Shown: in pieces, positions 15,332 to 24,147 of the stretch
How positions within the stretch are numbered: position 1 is the stretch's first letter
Layout of the letters: each line of letters begins with the position of its first letter
NCBI GenBank assembly: GCA_947643595.1
Contig: CANRWP010000031.1
Span: 1 to 36,978 of the forward strand
Source of the DNA: an uncultured bacterium
Lineage (GTDB): Bacteria > Bacillota > Clostridia > Lachnospirales > Lachnospiraceae
DNA length: 36,978 nt
Direction of reading: 5' to 3'
Notes under the pieces: model-generated
Databases searched by the model: none
What the model saw: the letters and a program-made list of their open reading frames with translations, nothing else
Told to the model about the DNA's origin: nothing
Position numbers and translations under genes: made by a program

Positions 15332-15360
15332 ATTATAACCGTTTTTTCGACATCTTTCAA
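15332..15360 (-). promoter_or_regulatory. Promoter of the Na/Pi transporter operon
   Basis: TTGAAA (15355-15360), 17 nt, TATAAT (15332-15337) on the minus strand, 20 nt beyond the ribF stop codon. No clear terminator separates ribF from it, so read-through from the upstream operon is possible. Confidence 0.8.
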
Positions 15361-15380
15361 CAAAAACCGTAATTTTCCCT

Positions 15381-16319
15381 TCACTTTGCCGACTGTTCAC
15401 GGCCGTGGTCGTAGTATCTTCCCCTGGCGATATCCGCGGCCATCTGCCGTTTCAGCTCCTCCACGGAGCCGAATTTCCTCTCCGGCCTGAGGAAGGAGAA
15501 CAGCCTGACAGTGATCTCGCTCCCATAGATATCCTGCGCGAAGTCGTACAGATAGGTCTCCACCCCCGCCTGCCTTTCATCGCCCACGGTGGGTTTGCAG
15601 CCGATGTTGGTGATCCCCTTATAGACTTTCTCCCCGACGGAGACCTCCGAGAAATAGACACCGTAGGGCGGAAGAAGCTTCTCTCTCTCCGGCAGCAGAT
15701 TCACGGTGGGCATCCCCAGCCTTCTGCCCAGTTTTTTCCCGTGGGCCACGACTCCCTGCACGCTGTAGGCTTCTCCGATGAGCAGCTCCGCCTTCTCCAT
15801 GTTACCGGCCTTCACCACATCCCGCACATAGCTGGAACTGATCTCCACGCCGTCCAGACAGACTTTCTCGATAATATCCGTCCGGTAGCCGTACTGCCCG
15901 GCCATTTTTAAAAGCAGCGCCGTATCACCTTTTCCCTCTTTTCCGAAAGACAGATCCGTGCCTGCGGCAAGATAGGCGATCCGCATCTGACCCGCCAGCA
16001 CCTTCGCGACAAACTCCTCCGCCGGCATCGCCGCAGTGGTAAAATTCAACGGATATTCGATCAGCACATCGACTCCGAGCTTCTCAAAAAGATACCGCTT
16101 CTCCCGCTTTGTCGTCAGCTCCGGCAGGCTTACCCCGGAAAAGAGTACCGCCGGAGATGGATCAAACGTAAAGACCACCGCCTGCAGCCCCTTATCCTTC
16201 TGCTCCAGAACATGGCGCAGAAGGCTCTGATGCCCTCTGTGTATGCCGTCAAACTTTCCGATGGCGGCCGCCGAAGGTTTATTTAATTGAAATGCAGTTT
16301 CCTTCTCGATGATCTGCAT
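15381..16319 (-). CDS. ribF: Bifunctional riboflavin kinase/FAD synthetase
   Basis: A 312-residue RibF. The N-terminal FMN adenylyltransferase domain has the nucleotidyltransferase motif GKFDGIHRGHQSLL (21-34) and later ISSSYVRDVV (the S/T-x-x-R adenylate site). The C-terminal riboflavin kinase domain has GRRLGMPTVNLLP, where PTxN binds metal and ATP, and ends with KFGSVEELKRQM-type helices. It converts riboflavin to FMN and FMN to FAD. The ATG at 16319 is preceded by ACAGGAGAGG; the 25 codons upstream in frame overlap the end of truB and are not used. It is the last gene of the rimP-infB operon here. In Bacillus rpsO follows directly; here other genes intervene. Confidence 0.97.
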   Translation of the reverse strand: MQIIEKETAFQLNKPSAAAIGKFDGIHRGHQSLLRHVLEQKDKGLQAVVFTFDPSPAVLFSGVSLPELTTKREKRYLFEKLGVDVLIEYPLNFTTAAMPAEEFVAKVLAGQMRIAYLAAGTDLSFGKEGKGDTALLLKMAGQYGYRTDIIEKVCLDGVEISSSYVRDVVKAGNMEKAELLIGEAYSVQGVVAHGKKLGRRLGMPTVNLLPEREKLLPPYGVYFSEVSVGEKVYKGITNIGCKPTVGDERQAGVETYLYDFAQDIYGSEITVRLFSFLRPERKFGSVEELKRQMAADIARGRYYDHGREQSAK

Positions 16320-16345
16320 TCTGAATCCTCTCCTGTATTTTGCCT

Positions 16346-17317
16346 TTACGGCAGAAACATTTTCCAGGGTCTGAGCGTCTTTCCATCCTGCCACACCCGG
16401 TAGACACCGTAGAAAACCCCTTCTCCGTCATAGATTCTCACAGGGGTCTCCACGGGCATGTCCGCGGGAAAGACCTCCCCGTCCCTGCCTCTCACCATGG
16501 AGCACTTCAGTTCATTCCCGTTTTTCAGAAAGCGCTGTCCGCCCTCCAACACCTCAAACGCCGGACATCCTTCAAAGCAGGCGTCCACAGGGATCAGCAC
16601 GCTCGTAAGCCTCTCTGCGTCCCGGATCTGCTCGATCTCAGATAAAGTGTGCGCATTCTCCAGCAAGAAGCCGCCCACTCTTGTCCGCACAAGAGCGCTC
16701 ATTGCGGCACCACATCCGAGTTTTTCCCCGATATCCTGACAGATCGTGCGGATATAAGTGCCCTTGGAGCAGGCCACCCGGATGCGCAGTTCCGGCAGGT
16801 CCGAAAAATAAGCCGCCCGGCGCTCCGTCCCCTCGAGACAGCCTTCCGGCGGCAGTAGCTCTATCTCTTCTATCTCTATCTCTCTCGGCGCTCTCTCGAT
16901 CTCCACGCCAGCGCGGGCCAGCTCGTAGAGCCGTTTTCCGTTCACCTTCAGGGCTGAATACATGGGCGGGATCTGCTGCTGCCTCCCCCGGAAGGAAGCT
17001 ACCACTTCCTCTATCTTTTCCTCCGGGATCTTCCGCCATCTCCCGCCGCTGTCCGACAGAACCTGTCCCCAGATATCCTGGGTGTCAGTGGTGATCCCCA
17101 GCGTCAGCCGGGCGATATACTCCTTGCTGCGGTCCGTCAGCATGCCACAAAGTTTCGTGGCATTTCCCAGGCAAACCGGCAGCACCCCCGTCGCGTTGGG
17201 GTCCAGGGTTCCGGTATGCCCGATCTTCTTCTGGCGGCATATCCCGCGCAGTTTCGCCACCACATCGTTCGAGGTGTAGCCCTGTTCCTTCCTGACGATC
17301 AGTATTCCGTTAAGCAC
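16346..17317 (-). CDS. truB: tRNA pseudouridine(55) synthase TruB
   Basis: A 323-residue TruB. The catalytic aspartate is Asp39 in HTGTLDPNATGVLPVCLG, and the KEYIARLTLGITTDTQD and MYSALKVNGKRLYELARAG motifs are typical. It makes pseudouridine 55 in the T-loop of most tRNAs. Translation starts at GTG (17315-17317), inside the last codons of nrnA with an 8-nt overlap and GGAGGG five bases upstream, so it is translationally coupled. The C-terminal part (about 250-323) is the PUA-like end of the family. Confidence 0.97.
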   Translation of the reverse strand: MLNGILIVRKEQGYTSNDVVAKLRGICRQKKIGHTGTLDPNATGVLPVCLGNATKLCGMLTDRSKEYIARLTLGITTDTQDIWGQVLSDSGGRWRKIPEEKIEEVVASFRGRQQQIPPMYSALKVNGKRLYELARAGVEIERAPREIEIEEIELLPPEGCLEGTERRAAYFSDLPELRIRVACSKGTYIRTICQDIGEKLGCGAAMSALVRTRVGGFLLENAHTLSEIEQIRDAERLTSVLIPVDACFEGCPAFEVLEGGQRFLKNGNELKCSMVRGRDGEVFPADMPVETPVRIYDGEGVFYGVYRVWQDGKTLRPWKMFLP

Positions 17318-18278
17318 TTGTTCCCTCCAGCTGCTCCTCTATATGTAATGATAAATTGTTGATCACATCGTGGAAGGTTCCGTTCATCGTGCAGCCTGCC
17401 GCCCTCACATGGCCGCCGCCGCCAAACATCTCCGCCACCTTCGCCACATCCACTTTCTCCGTAGAGCGGAGACTCACCTTGTATTCCAGTGTACCGATCT
17501 CGTACAGGAATACCGCGCACTCCGTCCCCTTCGTCAGTTTGATCTGGCTGACAATTCCCTCCAGATCCTTGCTTGTCACCTGATAAAAGTCCATCGTTTT
17601 CTTATCGATGCAGCTGACAATGGTCTTGCCGTCCATGATCAGAATACTCTCCAGGAGCGCCCGCCCCATGATCTGATTCTGCACGTAAGTCTTCTCATAA
17701 AATGTCTCCTCGATCAACCGCGGAAAATCGATATCAAAGCCGATCAGCTTCGCCGCCGTCCCCAGGGTCTTCGGAGATGTGCAGGAATAGCGGAATACGC
17801 CAGTATCATGTACGATACCCGTGTAGAGAGCTGTCGCGATATCCTTATCCAGCATTTCCTCCTCCACCAGGTCGCACACCAGCTCACTGGTAGAGCTGGC
17901 ATCCGGTTCCACATAATTATGGTCTCCGCAGCCACCCGCATTGCTGATATGATGATCGATATTCACCTTTATCTTGGCACTCCCGAACAGCTCCTCCGCC
18001 CTGCCCAATCTGTCTTTCCTGCCGTCCAGAGCAAAATACACATCAAAAGGAGCCTCCTCTGGCATATTGTCTTCCAGTATATTTATCTCGTCATACCCTT
18101 TGATGCAGGAAAAAATATCCGCCGGTTTTTCCAGAAAAACTTTTATCTCTTTTTTCGGAAACAGCTTTTGTAAATACAGATAAAGCCCCAGACAGGAGCC
18201 AACGCAGTCGCCGTCCGGTCTGACATGTCCGCTGATCCCGATCCTCTTCGCTTCCTTACATATTTCTCTGATATTCAT
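17310..18278 (-). CDS. nrnA: Bifunctional oligoribonuclease/PAP phosphatase NrnA (DHH family)
   Basis: A 322-residue DHH-DHHA1 phosphoesterase. Visible motifs are GHVRPDGDCVGSCLG (metal-binding Asp22 and Asp24), FALDGRKDRLG, the DHH signature in NIDHHISNAGG, TGIVHDTGVFRYS and the DHHA1 glycine motif MFGGGGHVRAAGC. NrnA hydrolyses 2-5 nt RNA fragments and 3'-phosphoadenosine 5'-phosphate, completing mRNA turnover. The ATG at 18278 has AAGGAGG upstream; the seven codons before it contain that ribosome site and are not coding. It lies between rbfA and truB, as in many Clostridia. Confidence 0.95.
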   Translation of the reverse strand: MNIREICKEAKRIGISGHVRPDGDCVGSCLGLYLYLQKLFPKKEIKVFLEKPADIFSCIKGYDEINILEDNMPEEAPFDVYFALDGRKDRLGRAEELFGSAKIKVNIDHHISNAGGCGDHNYVEPDASSTSELVCDLVEEEMLDKDIATALYTGIVHDTGVFRYSCTSPKTLGTAAKLIGFDIDFPRLIEETFYEKTYVQNQIMGRALLESILIMDGKTIVSCIDKKTMDFYQVTSKDLEGIVSQIKLTKGTECAVFLYEIGTLEYKVSLRSTEKVDVAKVAEMFGGGGHVRAAGCTMNGTFHDVINNLSLHIEEQLEGTSA

Positions 18279-18325
18279 GATACTTTCCTCCTTCCGCACA
18301 TATTATCTCCCATGCCGGTGCCGGT

Positions 18326-18706
18326 TTACTCCTCTTCCTCCTCCCGGGCCGGCATGGTGCTCATCACCTCATCGATCTTCTTTGACATATTGACTCCGTA
18401 GGCGATCGACTGATCCATCACGAACGTGATCTCCGGCGTGTTGCGCAGATTGATCTGCCTCGCCAGTTCTTTTCGGATATAGCCGCCGGCACTTTTAAGC
18501 CCTGCCAGTGTATCCTCCATCGCCTTCTCATCTCCCAGCACGCTGATATACGCCTTGCAGGTCTTCAAATCAGGCGCCACGGTCACTGTCACCACGGACG
18601 TCATGGGATGTATCCTGGGATCCTTGATATCGCTGCGGATGATCTCCGCCAGCACCCTCTGTACCTCCCCGTTTATCCGGGTGTTCTTTAAACTGTTCTT
18701 TCTCAT
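18326..18706 (-). CDS. rbfA: Ribosome-binding factor A
   Basis: A 126-residue RbfA with the single KH-like domain: VQRVLAEIIRSDIKDPRI, TSVVTVTVAPDLKTCKAYIS and IRKELARQINLRNTPEITFV. The acidic tail (REEEEE) is a local addition. RbfA binds 16S rRNA near helix 1 during late 30S maturation and is needed at low temperature. It starts 38 nt after infB. Confidence 0.96.
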   Translation of the reverse strand: MRKNSLKNTRINGEVQRVLAEIIRSDIKDPRIHPMTSVVTVTVAPDLKTCKAYISVLGDEKAMEDTLAGLKSAGGYIRKELARQINLRNTPEITFVMDQSIAYGVNMSKKIDEVMSTMPAREEEEE

Positions 18707-18744
18707 TATCTATTCTCCATCTCAGCTTCACATACTTATGTGCT

Positions 18745-21672
18745 TCACTCGCGGGGAACCTCCACCATGATATACGCTTCCACGATATCCAGCTCCTGCA
18801 TCTGGTCAAAGCCCTCAAACACGAGACCGCACTCAAAGCCTGCCCTGACCTCTTTCACATCATCCTTAAACCGCTTCAAAGATGCAAGTTTTCCTTCATA
18901 AATCTGTTCACCCTCACGGGTAATGCGTATCAGACTGTCACGTTTGAACTCGCCGTCCAGCACATAGGAACCGGCGATATTACCCACTGCGGACGCCTTG
19001 AAGATCTGGCGCACTTCCGCATGGCCAATCACCTTCTCCTCGTAGATCGGTGCTAACATCCCCTTCATCGCGCGCTCCACATCTTCGATCGCCTTGTAGA
19101 TGACATCGTACAGTCTCACATCCACTTTCTCCCGCTCCGCCGTAGCCTTCGCCTGGACATCCGGTTTTACGTTAAATCCGATAATGATCGCGTTAGAAGC
19201 GGAAGCCAGCGTCACATCGGACTCGTTGATCGCGCCCACGCCTCCGTGGATGCACTTCACCACGACCTCCTCGTTGCTGAGTTTTAACAGGCTCTGTTTC
19301 ACCGCTTCCACGGAACCCTGCACATCGGCCTTCACCACAAGGTTCAGTTCCTTCAGATCGCCCTCCTTGATCTGGGAGAACAGATCGTCCAGAGACATCC
19401 GCACCCTGGTATCCGCCAGCATCTGTTCCTTGTGCTGGGACAGATAAGTCTCCGCATAGCTCTTCGCCGTCTTATCATTCTCGTGGGCCAGGAACACTTC
19501 GCCGGCCACAGGCACATCAGAAAGTCCGAGGATCTCCACCGGCATAGAGGGTCCCGCCTCTTTCACGCGTTTGCCCTTGTCGTCTATCATCGCTCTCACT
19601 TTGCCGTAGCTCGCACCTGCCGACACAAAGTCGCCGATCTTCAAGGTACCCTTCTGCACCAGGATCGTCGCCACAGGTCCTCTTCCCTTATCCAACTCCG
19701 CCTCGATCACAAGGCCTCTCGCTCTTCTCTTTTTGTTCGCTTTCAGCTCCAGAATCTCCGCTGTCAGCAGGATCGTCTCCAGAAGGTCCTCGATGCCTTC
19801 CCCGCTCTTCGCCGACACCAGCACAAACTCTGTGCTTCCGCCCCAGTCTGTGGGAACCAGCTCATACTCCATCAGCTCCTGTTTTACCTTATCCACGTTG
19901 GCTGTGGGCTTATCGATCTTGTTTACCGCGACGATAATTTCCACACCTGCCGCTTTCGCGTGGTTGATCGCCTCCACGGTCTGCGGCATCACACCGTCGT
20001 CCGCCGCGATCACAAGGATAGCAATATCCGTCGCGTTGGCTCCGCGCATACGCATAGCCGTAAACGCCTCGTGTCCCGGCGTGTCCAGAAACGTAATTTT
20101 GGAATTGTTAACATTTACAGTATACGCACCGATAGCCTGTGTAATACCACCGGCTTCCTTATCCGTCACATTTGTCTTCCGGATCGCATCCAGAAGTGAC
20201 GTTTTACCATGATCGACATGCCCCATGACGCAGACCACAGGCGGACGTTTCACCATCTTGGTCACATCCTCCTCATCCTCCTTCAGCAGTTCCTCGATCA
20301 CATCCACCTTCACTTCCTGCTCGCACATGATCTCGTACTCGATCGCAATATTCTCCGCCTCCTCGTAGGAAACTTCCGTATTTAATGTCACGATCTGCCC
20401 GGCAAGAAACAGCTTTTTGATGATCACGGAAGGCTGCATCTTCATCTTGTCTGCGAGCTCCTTGATCGTCAGCTTCTCCGGCAGGGTGATCACTTTGATC
20501 TGCTCCTCCGCCACCATATCTTTCTTCTCCGGCTTGATAAAGCGGCCCGCTTTGTTTTTCAGCGTATTCTTCTCTTCCTCTTCGTAGATCATATCCTTTC
20601 TGGACCGTCTGTCTCTGTCCTGATTTACACGGCGTTTTTCATCCTGCGGTCTCTTTTCTGCAGGAGCTGACGGTGCATCCACCGCAAAGCCTTTGCCCTG
20701 CCCGCCTCGTTTTCCGGGAGCCTGGTTTCTGCTATCCGGTCTAGCACCGCGCCCGCTATTATTAAAAGGTCTATTCCCAGTACCACTGCCAGTCTGACCC
20801 TTCTGACCGTTCGAATACCCCGGACGACCCTGGCCTTCCGTTCTCCGGCCTTCGTTCCTTCCGCCCGCAGGCTGTCTGTTATTCTGCCTGTCCCTGCTGC
20901 CCCGGTTTTGGAAATCTCTTCTCTCCCCGCTTTTCTGCTCACCACGTCTCTCCCCGCCGTTTGTGCGAACTGCCTCGTTCGGGCGGTTCTCTCTGTTTAC
21001 GGGAGCGGTATTCTCCACCGCCGCCGTCTTCACCGTCTCCTCTACCGCCGGAACAACGGGCGCTTTCGCCGCCGGTTTGTTGTGGATCTGCGCTTTATTG
21101 CGGTTGCCAAAATCATTGGTCACCGGCTGGGGCTTCACGCTGGGCTTGATCAACGGTCTGTAGGGATTCGCGGCGGACACAGGTCTTCCGCCGTTCCCCT
21201 GGGAACGCCCCTGTCCCTGGCCCTGAGGTCTGCGGTCCCGTCCGCCCCTCTCGCCGTTCCTATCCGAATTTCTGTCACCGCCTCTGTTCCCGGCCATCTT
21301 ACTGTTGCCGGAATTGTTGATGATGATAATCTTCTTTTTCTTTTTCGGAGGCTCCTGCATTTTCCCGCCCTCCCCGGCAGGTTTCCTCTCCACAGCAGGT
21401 TTCTCCGCTTTCATCTTTTCGGGAGATGTTTCTTTTTCCACGGCAGGATCCTCCTTTATCTCCTTTTTCACTTCCAAAGTCTCAGCGGGCACTTTCTTCG
21501 CCGGTTTCTCCGCAAATGTCTTAAACCGGCCTCTGACCAGCGTGATGGCCTCGTCCTCGATAGAGCTCTGTGCCGCTTTCACTTCCATACCCTTCTCTTT
21601 CAGGTATGTAATGATATCCTTACTCTGTATCTCCAGCTCTTTAGCCAGTTCATGTACTTTCATTTTCGCCAT
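18745..21672 (-). CDS. infB: Translation initiation factor IF-2
   Basis: A 975-residue IF-2. The N-terminal IF2_N helix domain is at about residues 1-50. A long low-complexity linker rich in Arg, Gly, Asn, Gln and Pro runs from about 110 to 360, and a second IF2_N-type domain covers about 395-450. The GTPase domain has GHVDHGKTS (484-492), DTPGHEAF from 530 and NKIDKP, followed by domains II, III and the initiator-tRNA-binding C-terminal domain (ending [13 protein letters not shown]). It positions fMet-tRNA on the 30S subunit. The start follows a GAAGGGAG site. The linker is longer than in E. coli but of a kind common in Lachnospiraceae. Confidence 0.98.
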   Translation of the reverse strand: MAKMKVHELAKELEIQSKDIITYLKEKGMEVKAAQSSIEDEAITLVRGRFKTFAEKPAKKVPAETLEVKKEIKEDPAVEKETSPEKMKAEKPAVERKPAGEGGKMQEPPKKKKKIIIINNSGNSKMAGNRGGDRNSDRNGERGGRDRRPQGQGQGRSQGNGGRPVSAANPYRPLIKPSVKPQPVTNDFGNRNKAQIHNKPAAKAPVVPAVEETVKTAAVENTAPVNRENRPNEAVRTNGGERRGEQKSGERRDFQNRGSRDRQNNRQPAGGRNEGRRTEGQGRPGYSNGQKGQTGSGTGNRPFNNSGRGARPDSRNQAPGKRGGQGKGFAVDAPSAPAEKRPQDEKRRVNQDRDRRSRKDMIYEEEEKNTLKNKAGRFIKPEKKDMVAEEQIKVITLPEKLTIKELADKMKMQPSVIIKKLFLAGQIVTLNTEVSYEEAENIAIEYEIMCEQEVKVDVIEELLKEDEEDVTKMVKRPPVVCVMGHVDHGKTSLLDAIRKTNVTDKEAGGITQAIGAYTVNVNNSKITFLDTPGHEAFTAMRMRGANATDIAILVIAADDGVMPQTVEAINHAKAAGVEIIVAVNKIDKPTANVDKVKQELMEYELVPTDWGGSTEFVLVSAKSGEGIEDLLETILLTAEILELKANKKRRARGLVIEAELDKGRGPVATILVQKGTLKIGDFVSAGASYGKVRAMIDDKGKRVKEAGPSMPVEILGLSDVPVAGEVFLAHENDKTAKSYAETYLSQHKEQMLADTRVRMSLDDLFSQIKEGDLKELNLVVKADVQGSVEAVKQSLLKLSNEEVVVKCIHGGVGAINESDVTLASASNAIIIGFNVKPDVQAKATAEREKVDVRLYDVIYKAIEDVERAMKGMLAPIYEEKVIGHAEVRQIFKASAVGNIAGSYVLDGEFKRDSLIRITREGEQIYEGKLASLKRFKDDVKEVRAGFECGLVFEGFDQMQELDIVEAYIMVEVPRE

Positions 21673-21703
21673 ATATCATTCTCCCTTCTATTCCAGTTCC
21701 GCA

Positions 21704-22018
21704 TCAGTTCCGCATAGCCTCTTTTATCCGCTCTCTAATCGAATCTGCAAATCCCTGATCTGTGACAGCAAGATTCGCCCGCATCTGTTTTCCAATCGCA
21801 TGTCCCAATTCTTCCTTGTTTCCATAAATACAAAGAGGAACATTTCGATAAGCACACATGTCCGAAAAATGTTTCCTGGTATTTGCGGAAGCATCCGATG
21901 CCAGAACAACCAGACAGGCTTTTTTGCTTTTCACTGCTTTTTCCGTAGAAAATTCACCACTTACCACTTTGCCTGCTCTCTCCGCAAGGCCTATCATGGA
22001 ATATACTTTATTTGCCAT
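21704..22018 (-). CDS. ylxQ: L7Ae/L30e/Gadd45 family RNA-binding protein (YlxQ)
   Basis: A 104-residue protein of the L7Ae/L30e family, found between ylxR and infB in Firmicutes. It shows the kink-turn-binding pattern: IGLAERAGKVVSGEFSTEKAV at the start, ACLVVLASDASANTRKHF and VPLCIYGNKEELGHAIGKQM. Homologues bind kink-turn RNA; the cellular role of YlxQ is not settled. The ATG overlaps the end of the YlxR gene by 11 nt, so it is translationally coupled. Confidence 0.92.
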   Translation of the reverse strand: MANKVYSMIGLAERAGKVVSGEFSTEKAVKSKKACLVVLASDASANTRKHFSDMCAYRNVPLCIYGNKEELGHAIGKQMRANLAVTDQGFADSIRERIKEAMRN

Positions 22019-22280
22019 TTATTTCCTCAAACTCCCTCTCCAGCCTTCCGTATACCTCCGGCGGGATCTTCATCTGAAAAGAACGCTCCAGCCCCTTTGT
22101 TTTGATCGCCCTTGACAGGCACTCTTTTGAGCAACAAAGATACGCGCCTCTGCCGTTCTTTCTTCCGGTGACATCCAGCGAGATATCCCCCTCCGCCGTT
22201 CTCAGAATCCTCAGCAGCTCTTTTTTGCTCTTCATTTCTCCGCAGCCAATGCACTGCCTCATGGGAATTTTCTTTGCCAT
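22008..22280 (-). CDS. rnpM: YlxR/RnpM family RNA-binding protein
   Basis: A 90-residue YlxR (DUF448) protein. The family signature is clear: PMRQCIGCGEMKSKKELLRI with its CxxC, LDVTGRKNGRGAYLC and CSKECLSRAIKTKGLERSF. In Bacillus subtilis this protein has been described as RnpM, a modulator of RNase P that binds its RNA. It lies between nusA (24 nt away) and ylxQ, the standard order. Confidence 0.93.
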   Translation of the reverse strand: MAKKIPMRQCIGCGEMKSKKELLRILRTAEGDISLDVTGRKNGRGAYLCCSKECLSRAIKTKGLERSFQMKIPPEVYGRLEREFEEINGK

Positions 22281-22304
22281 CTCAACCTCTTTCTTTTTTT
22301 CCGC

Positions 22305-23540
22305 CTACTCTTCCCCGAAAATTTCCTGCATCTCTTCGGTTTCCATATCCTCCGGGACTTCCTCCTCTACAGGATCCCCATAATCTTCCTCGTATGCATC
22401 CTCCGCATACTCGCCGTCCTCATAGAGGTCCTCCTCGTATTCGTCATCACCGTACTCATCGTCGTCCAGATAGTCCTCATAGCGGAAACCCGGCGCGTCT
22501 TTCGCCTGGGTCTCTGACTTGATATCGATCTTATATCCTGTCAGCTTTGCCGCCAGCCTCGCATTCTGTCCCGCCTTGCCGATCGCGAGGGAGAGCTGGT
22601 AATCCGGCACCACCACCTTCGCCGTCTTTTCTTCCGGATCGGCGAATACCGCCACGATCTTTGCCGGCGAAAGCGCGTTCTGGATAAAGTTGCCCGGATT
22701 CTCATCCCACTCCACGATATCTATCTTCTCATTTCGCAGTTCGGCCACCACCGCGTCGACACGGGCGCCGCCCTGTCCCACGCATGCGCCCACCGGATCC
22801 ACATCAAGCTCCCTGGAACGCACCGCCATCTTCGTCCTGCTGCCGGGCTCTCTGGCTATGCTCACGATCTCCACTATGCCGTCCCTGATCTCCGTCACCT
22901 CTTCCTCAAACAACTTTCTGACCAGGTTGGCATGGGTCCTGCTGACCAGGATCCGGAACCCCTTTTTCGTCTCATGGACTCCCAGCACATACACCTTTAC
23001 CCTCTCGGTAAGGCGCAGATTTTCTCCCGGTACGATCTCCTTCTCCGCCAGCTGCGCGTCCGCTTTGCCCAGATTGATATTGATCGTATTGCCCACATAG
23101 CGCTGTACGATACCGGTAACGACCTGCCCCTCTTTATCTTTATACAGATTGTAGACAGAGCTTTTCTCCTCCTCACGGATCTTCTGTAAAATGACGTTCT
23201 TCGCCTTTCCCGCAGCGATTCTCCCAAACTCCGCGGAATCCACCTCGATCCGCATCACATCGCCCACCACGATGGCAGGCGTGATCGCCTGTGCCTCCTC
23301 CAGAGATATCTGCAGGCTGCTGTCCTCGATATCCTCCTCTTCCTCCACCACTTCTTTTTCGTAGTAGCAATGGAAATCCCCCGTCTCTCTGTCCATCTCC
23401 ACTATAATATTCTCATTCTTGCCCAGATGTTCCCTGCAGGCCGCCTTCAGGGAATCCTCGATTGCGGTAAACAGGATATCTTTGCTGATCTCCTTCTCCT
23501 TTTCCAGCATATCCAGTGCCTTTAATAATTCGCTGTTCAT
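22305..23540 (-). CDS. nusA: Transcription termination/antitermination factor NusA
   Basis: A 411-residue NusA. The N-terminal RNA polymerase-binding domain (MNSELLKALDMLEKEKEISK) is followed by an S1 domain (about 133-200, QVVTGIVQRYVGNTININL) and two KH domains (AVRSRELDVDPVGACVGQGG and VVPDYQLSLAIGKAGQNARL). The C-terminal tail from about residue 355 is strongly acidic (repeats such as YEEDLYEDGEYAEDAYEED), with no E. coli-type AR repeats. NusA modulates pausing, termination and antitermination. It lies 17 nt after rimP. Confidence 0.97.
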   Translation of the reverse strand: MNSELLKALDMLEKEKEISKDILFTAIEDSLKAACREHLGKNENIIVEMDRETGDFHCYYEKEVVEEEEDIEDSSLQISLEEAQAITPAIVVGDVMRIEVDSAEFGRIAAGKAKNVILQKIREEEKSSVYNLYKDKEGQVVTGIVQRYVGNTININLGKADAQLAEKEIVPGENLRLTERVKVYVLGVHETKKGFRILVSRTHANLVRKLFEEEVTEIRDGIVEIVSIAREPGSRTKMAVRSRELDVDPVGACVGQGGARVDAVVAELRNEKIDIVEWDENPGNFIQNALSPAKIVAVFADPEEKTAKVVVPDYQLSLAIGKAGQNARLAAKLTGYKIDIKSETQAKDAPGFRYEDYLDDDEYGDDEYEEDLYEDGEYAEDAYEEDYGDPVEEEVPEDMETEEMQEIFGEE

Positions 23541-23557
23541 TGATCTTTCCTCCTGAT

Positions 23558-24025
23558 TTAAAAATCTAACGCCAATCTGATAAGCGCCACATCGCTTCTG
23601 GCAAATTTTATGTTTGTTCCCTCTTCCGGCTCTATCGTGATGCTCTCCGCATCAAAGTCTCTCAGTATACCGGAAAACTCTTTTTGTTTCTCAATCGGCT
23701 TATATGTTCTGATCTCCACTTCTTCCCCCATGCTGCGCGCGAGGTGCTTATCCTTCTTCAACGCCCGGCCAAGCCCCGGTGAACTGACTTCCAGAATATA
23801 GGCATCCGGAATAAAATCCTCTCTATCCACAGCTTCCGAGACCGCCCGGCTCACTTTCTCACAGTCTTCGATCGTGACGCCGCCCTTCTTATCGATATAG
23901 GCACGCAGATACCAGTCGCTCCCCTCCTTCACATACTCCACGTCGTAGATCTCCACTCCGGCATCCTCCGTGATAGGAAGCAGAATCTTCTCAAACCTCT
24001 CCTCATAATTCTCCCGTTTTGACAT
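23558..24025 (-). CDS. rimP: Ribosome maturation factor RimP
   Basis: A 155-residue RimP with the two-domain fold. The N-terminal part has AGVEIYDVEYVKEGSDWYLR and VTIEDCEKVSRAVSEAVD. YILEVSSPGLGRALKKDKH is the family signature, and an SH3-like C-terminal domain follows. It helps mature the 30S subunit. It heads the nusA-infB operon, with a promoter at 24105-24132 and a hairpin in between. The start is the ATG at 24023-24025 with GGGAGAGG upstream. Confidence 0.95.
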   Translation of the reverse strand: MSKRENYEERFEKILLPITEDAGVEIYDVEYVKEGSDWYLRAYIDKKGGVTIEDCEKVSRAVSEAVDREDFIPDAYILEVSSPGLGRALKKDKHLARSMGEEVEIRTYKPIEKQKEFSGILRDFDAESITIEPEEGTNIKFARSDVALIRLALDF

Positions 24026-24050
24026 AACCTCTCCCTGCCTTCACACATGA

Positions 24051-24078
24051 AAAGAGTGGACTTGCAAGCCCACTCTTT
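24051..24078 (-). terminator. Hairpin in the rimP operon leader / behind the hybrid kinase
   Basis: AAAGAGTGG and CCACTCTTT (9 bp) flank a self-complementary CTTGCAAG, giving a near-perfect 28-nt stem. On the minus strand the 3' side ends in TTTTC. It lies after the hybrid-kinase gene but also downstream of the rimP promoter. It may therefore end kinase transcripts, attenuate the nusA operon (NusA could act on it), or both. Confidence 0.6.
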
Positions 24079-24104
24079 ATCCTGTTATCCTTATTAACAT
24101 AACC

Positions 24105-24132
24105 AGTATAGCACTTTTTTTGAAAAATGCAA
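24105..24132 (-). promoter_or_regulatory. Promoter of the rimP-nusA-infB operon
   Basis: TTGCAT (24127-24132), 16 nt, TATACT (24105-24110) with an extended TGC, all on the minus strand and 73 nt upstream of the rimP start. Confidence 0.65.
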
Positions 24133-24147
24133 GGGTTTTGGCGGAAT

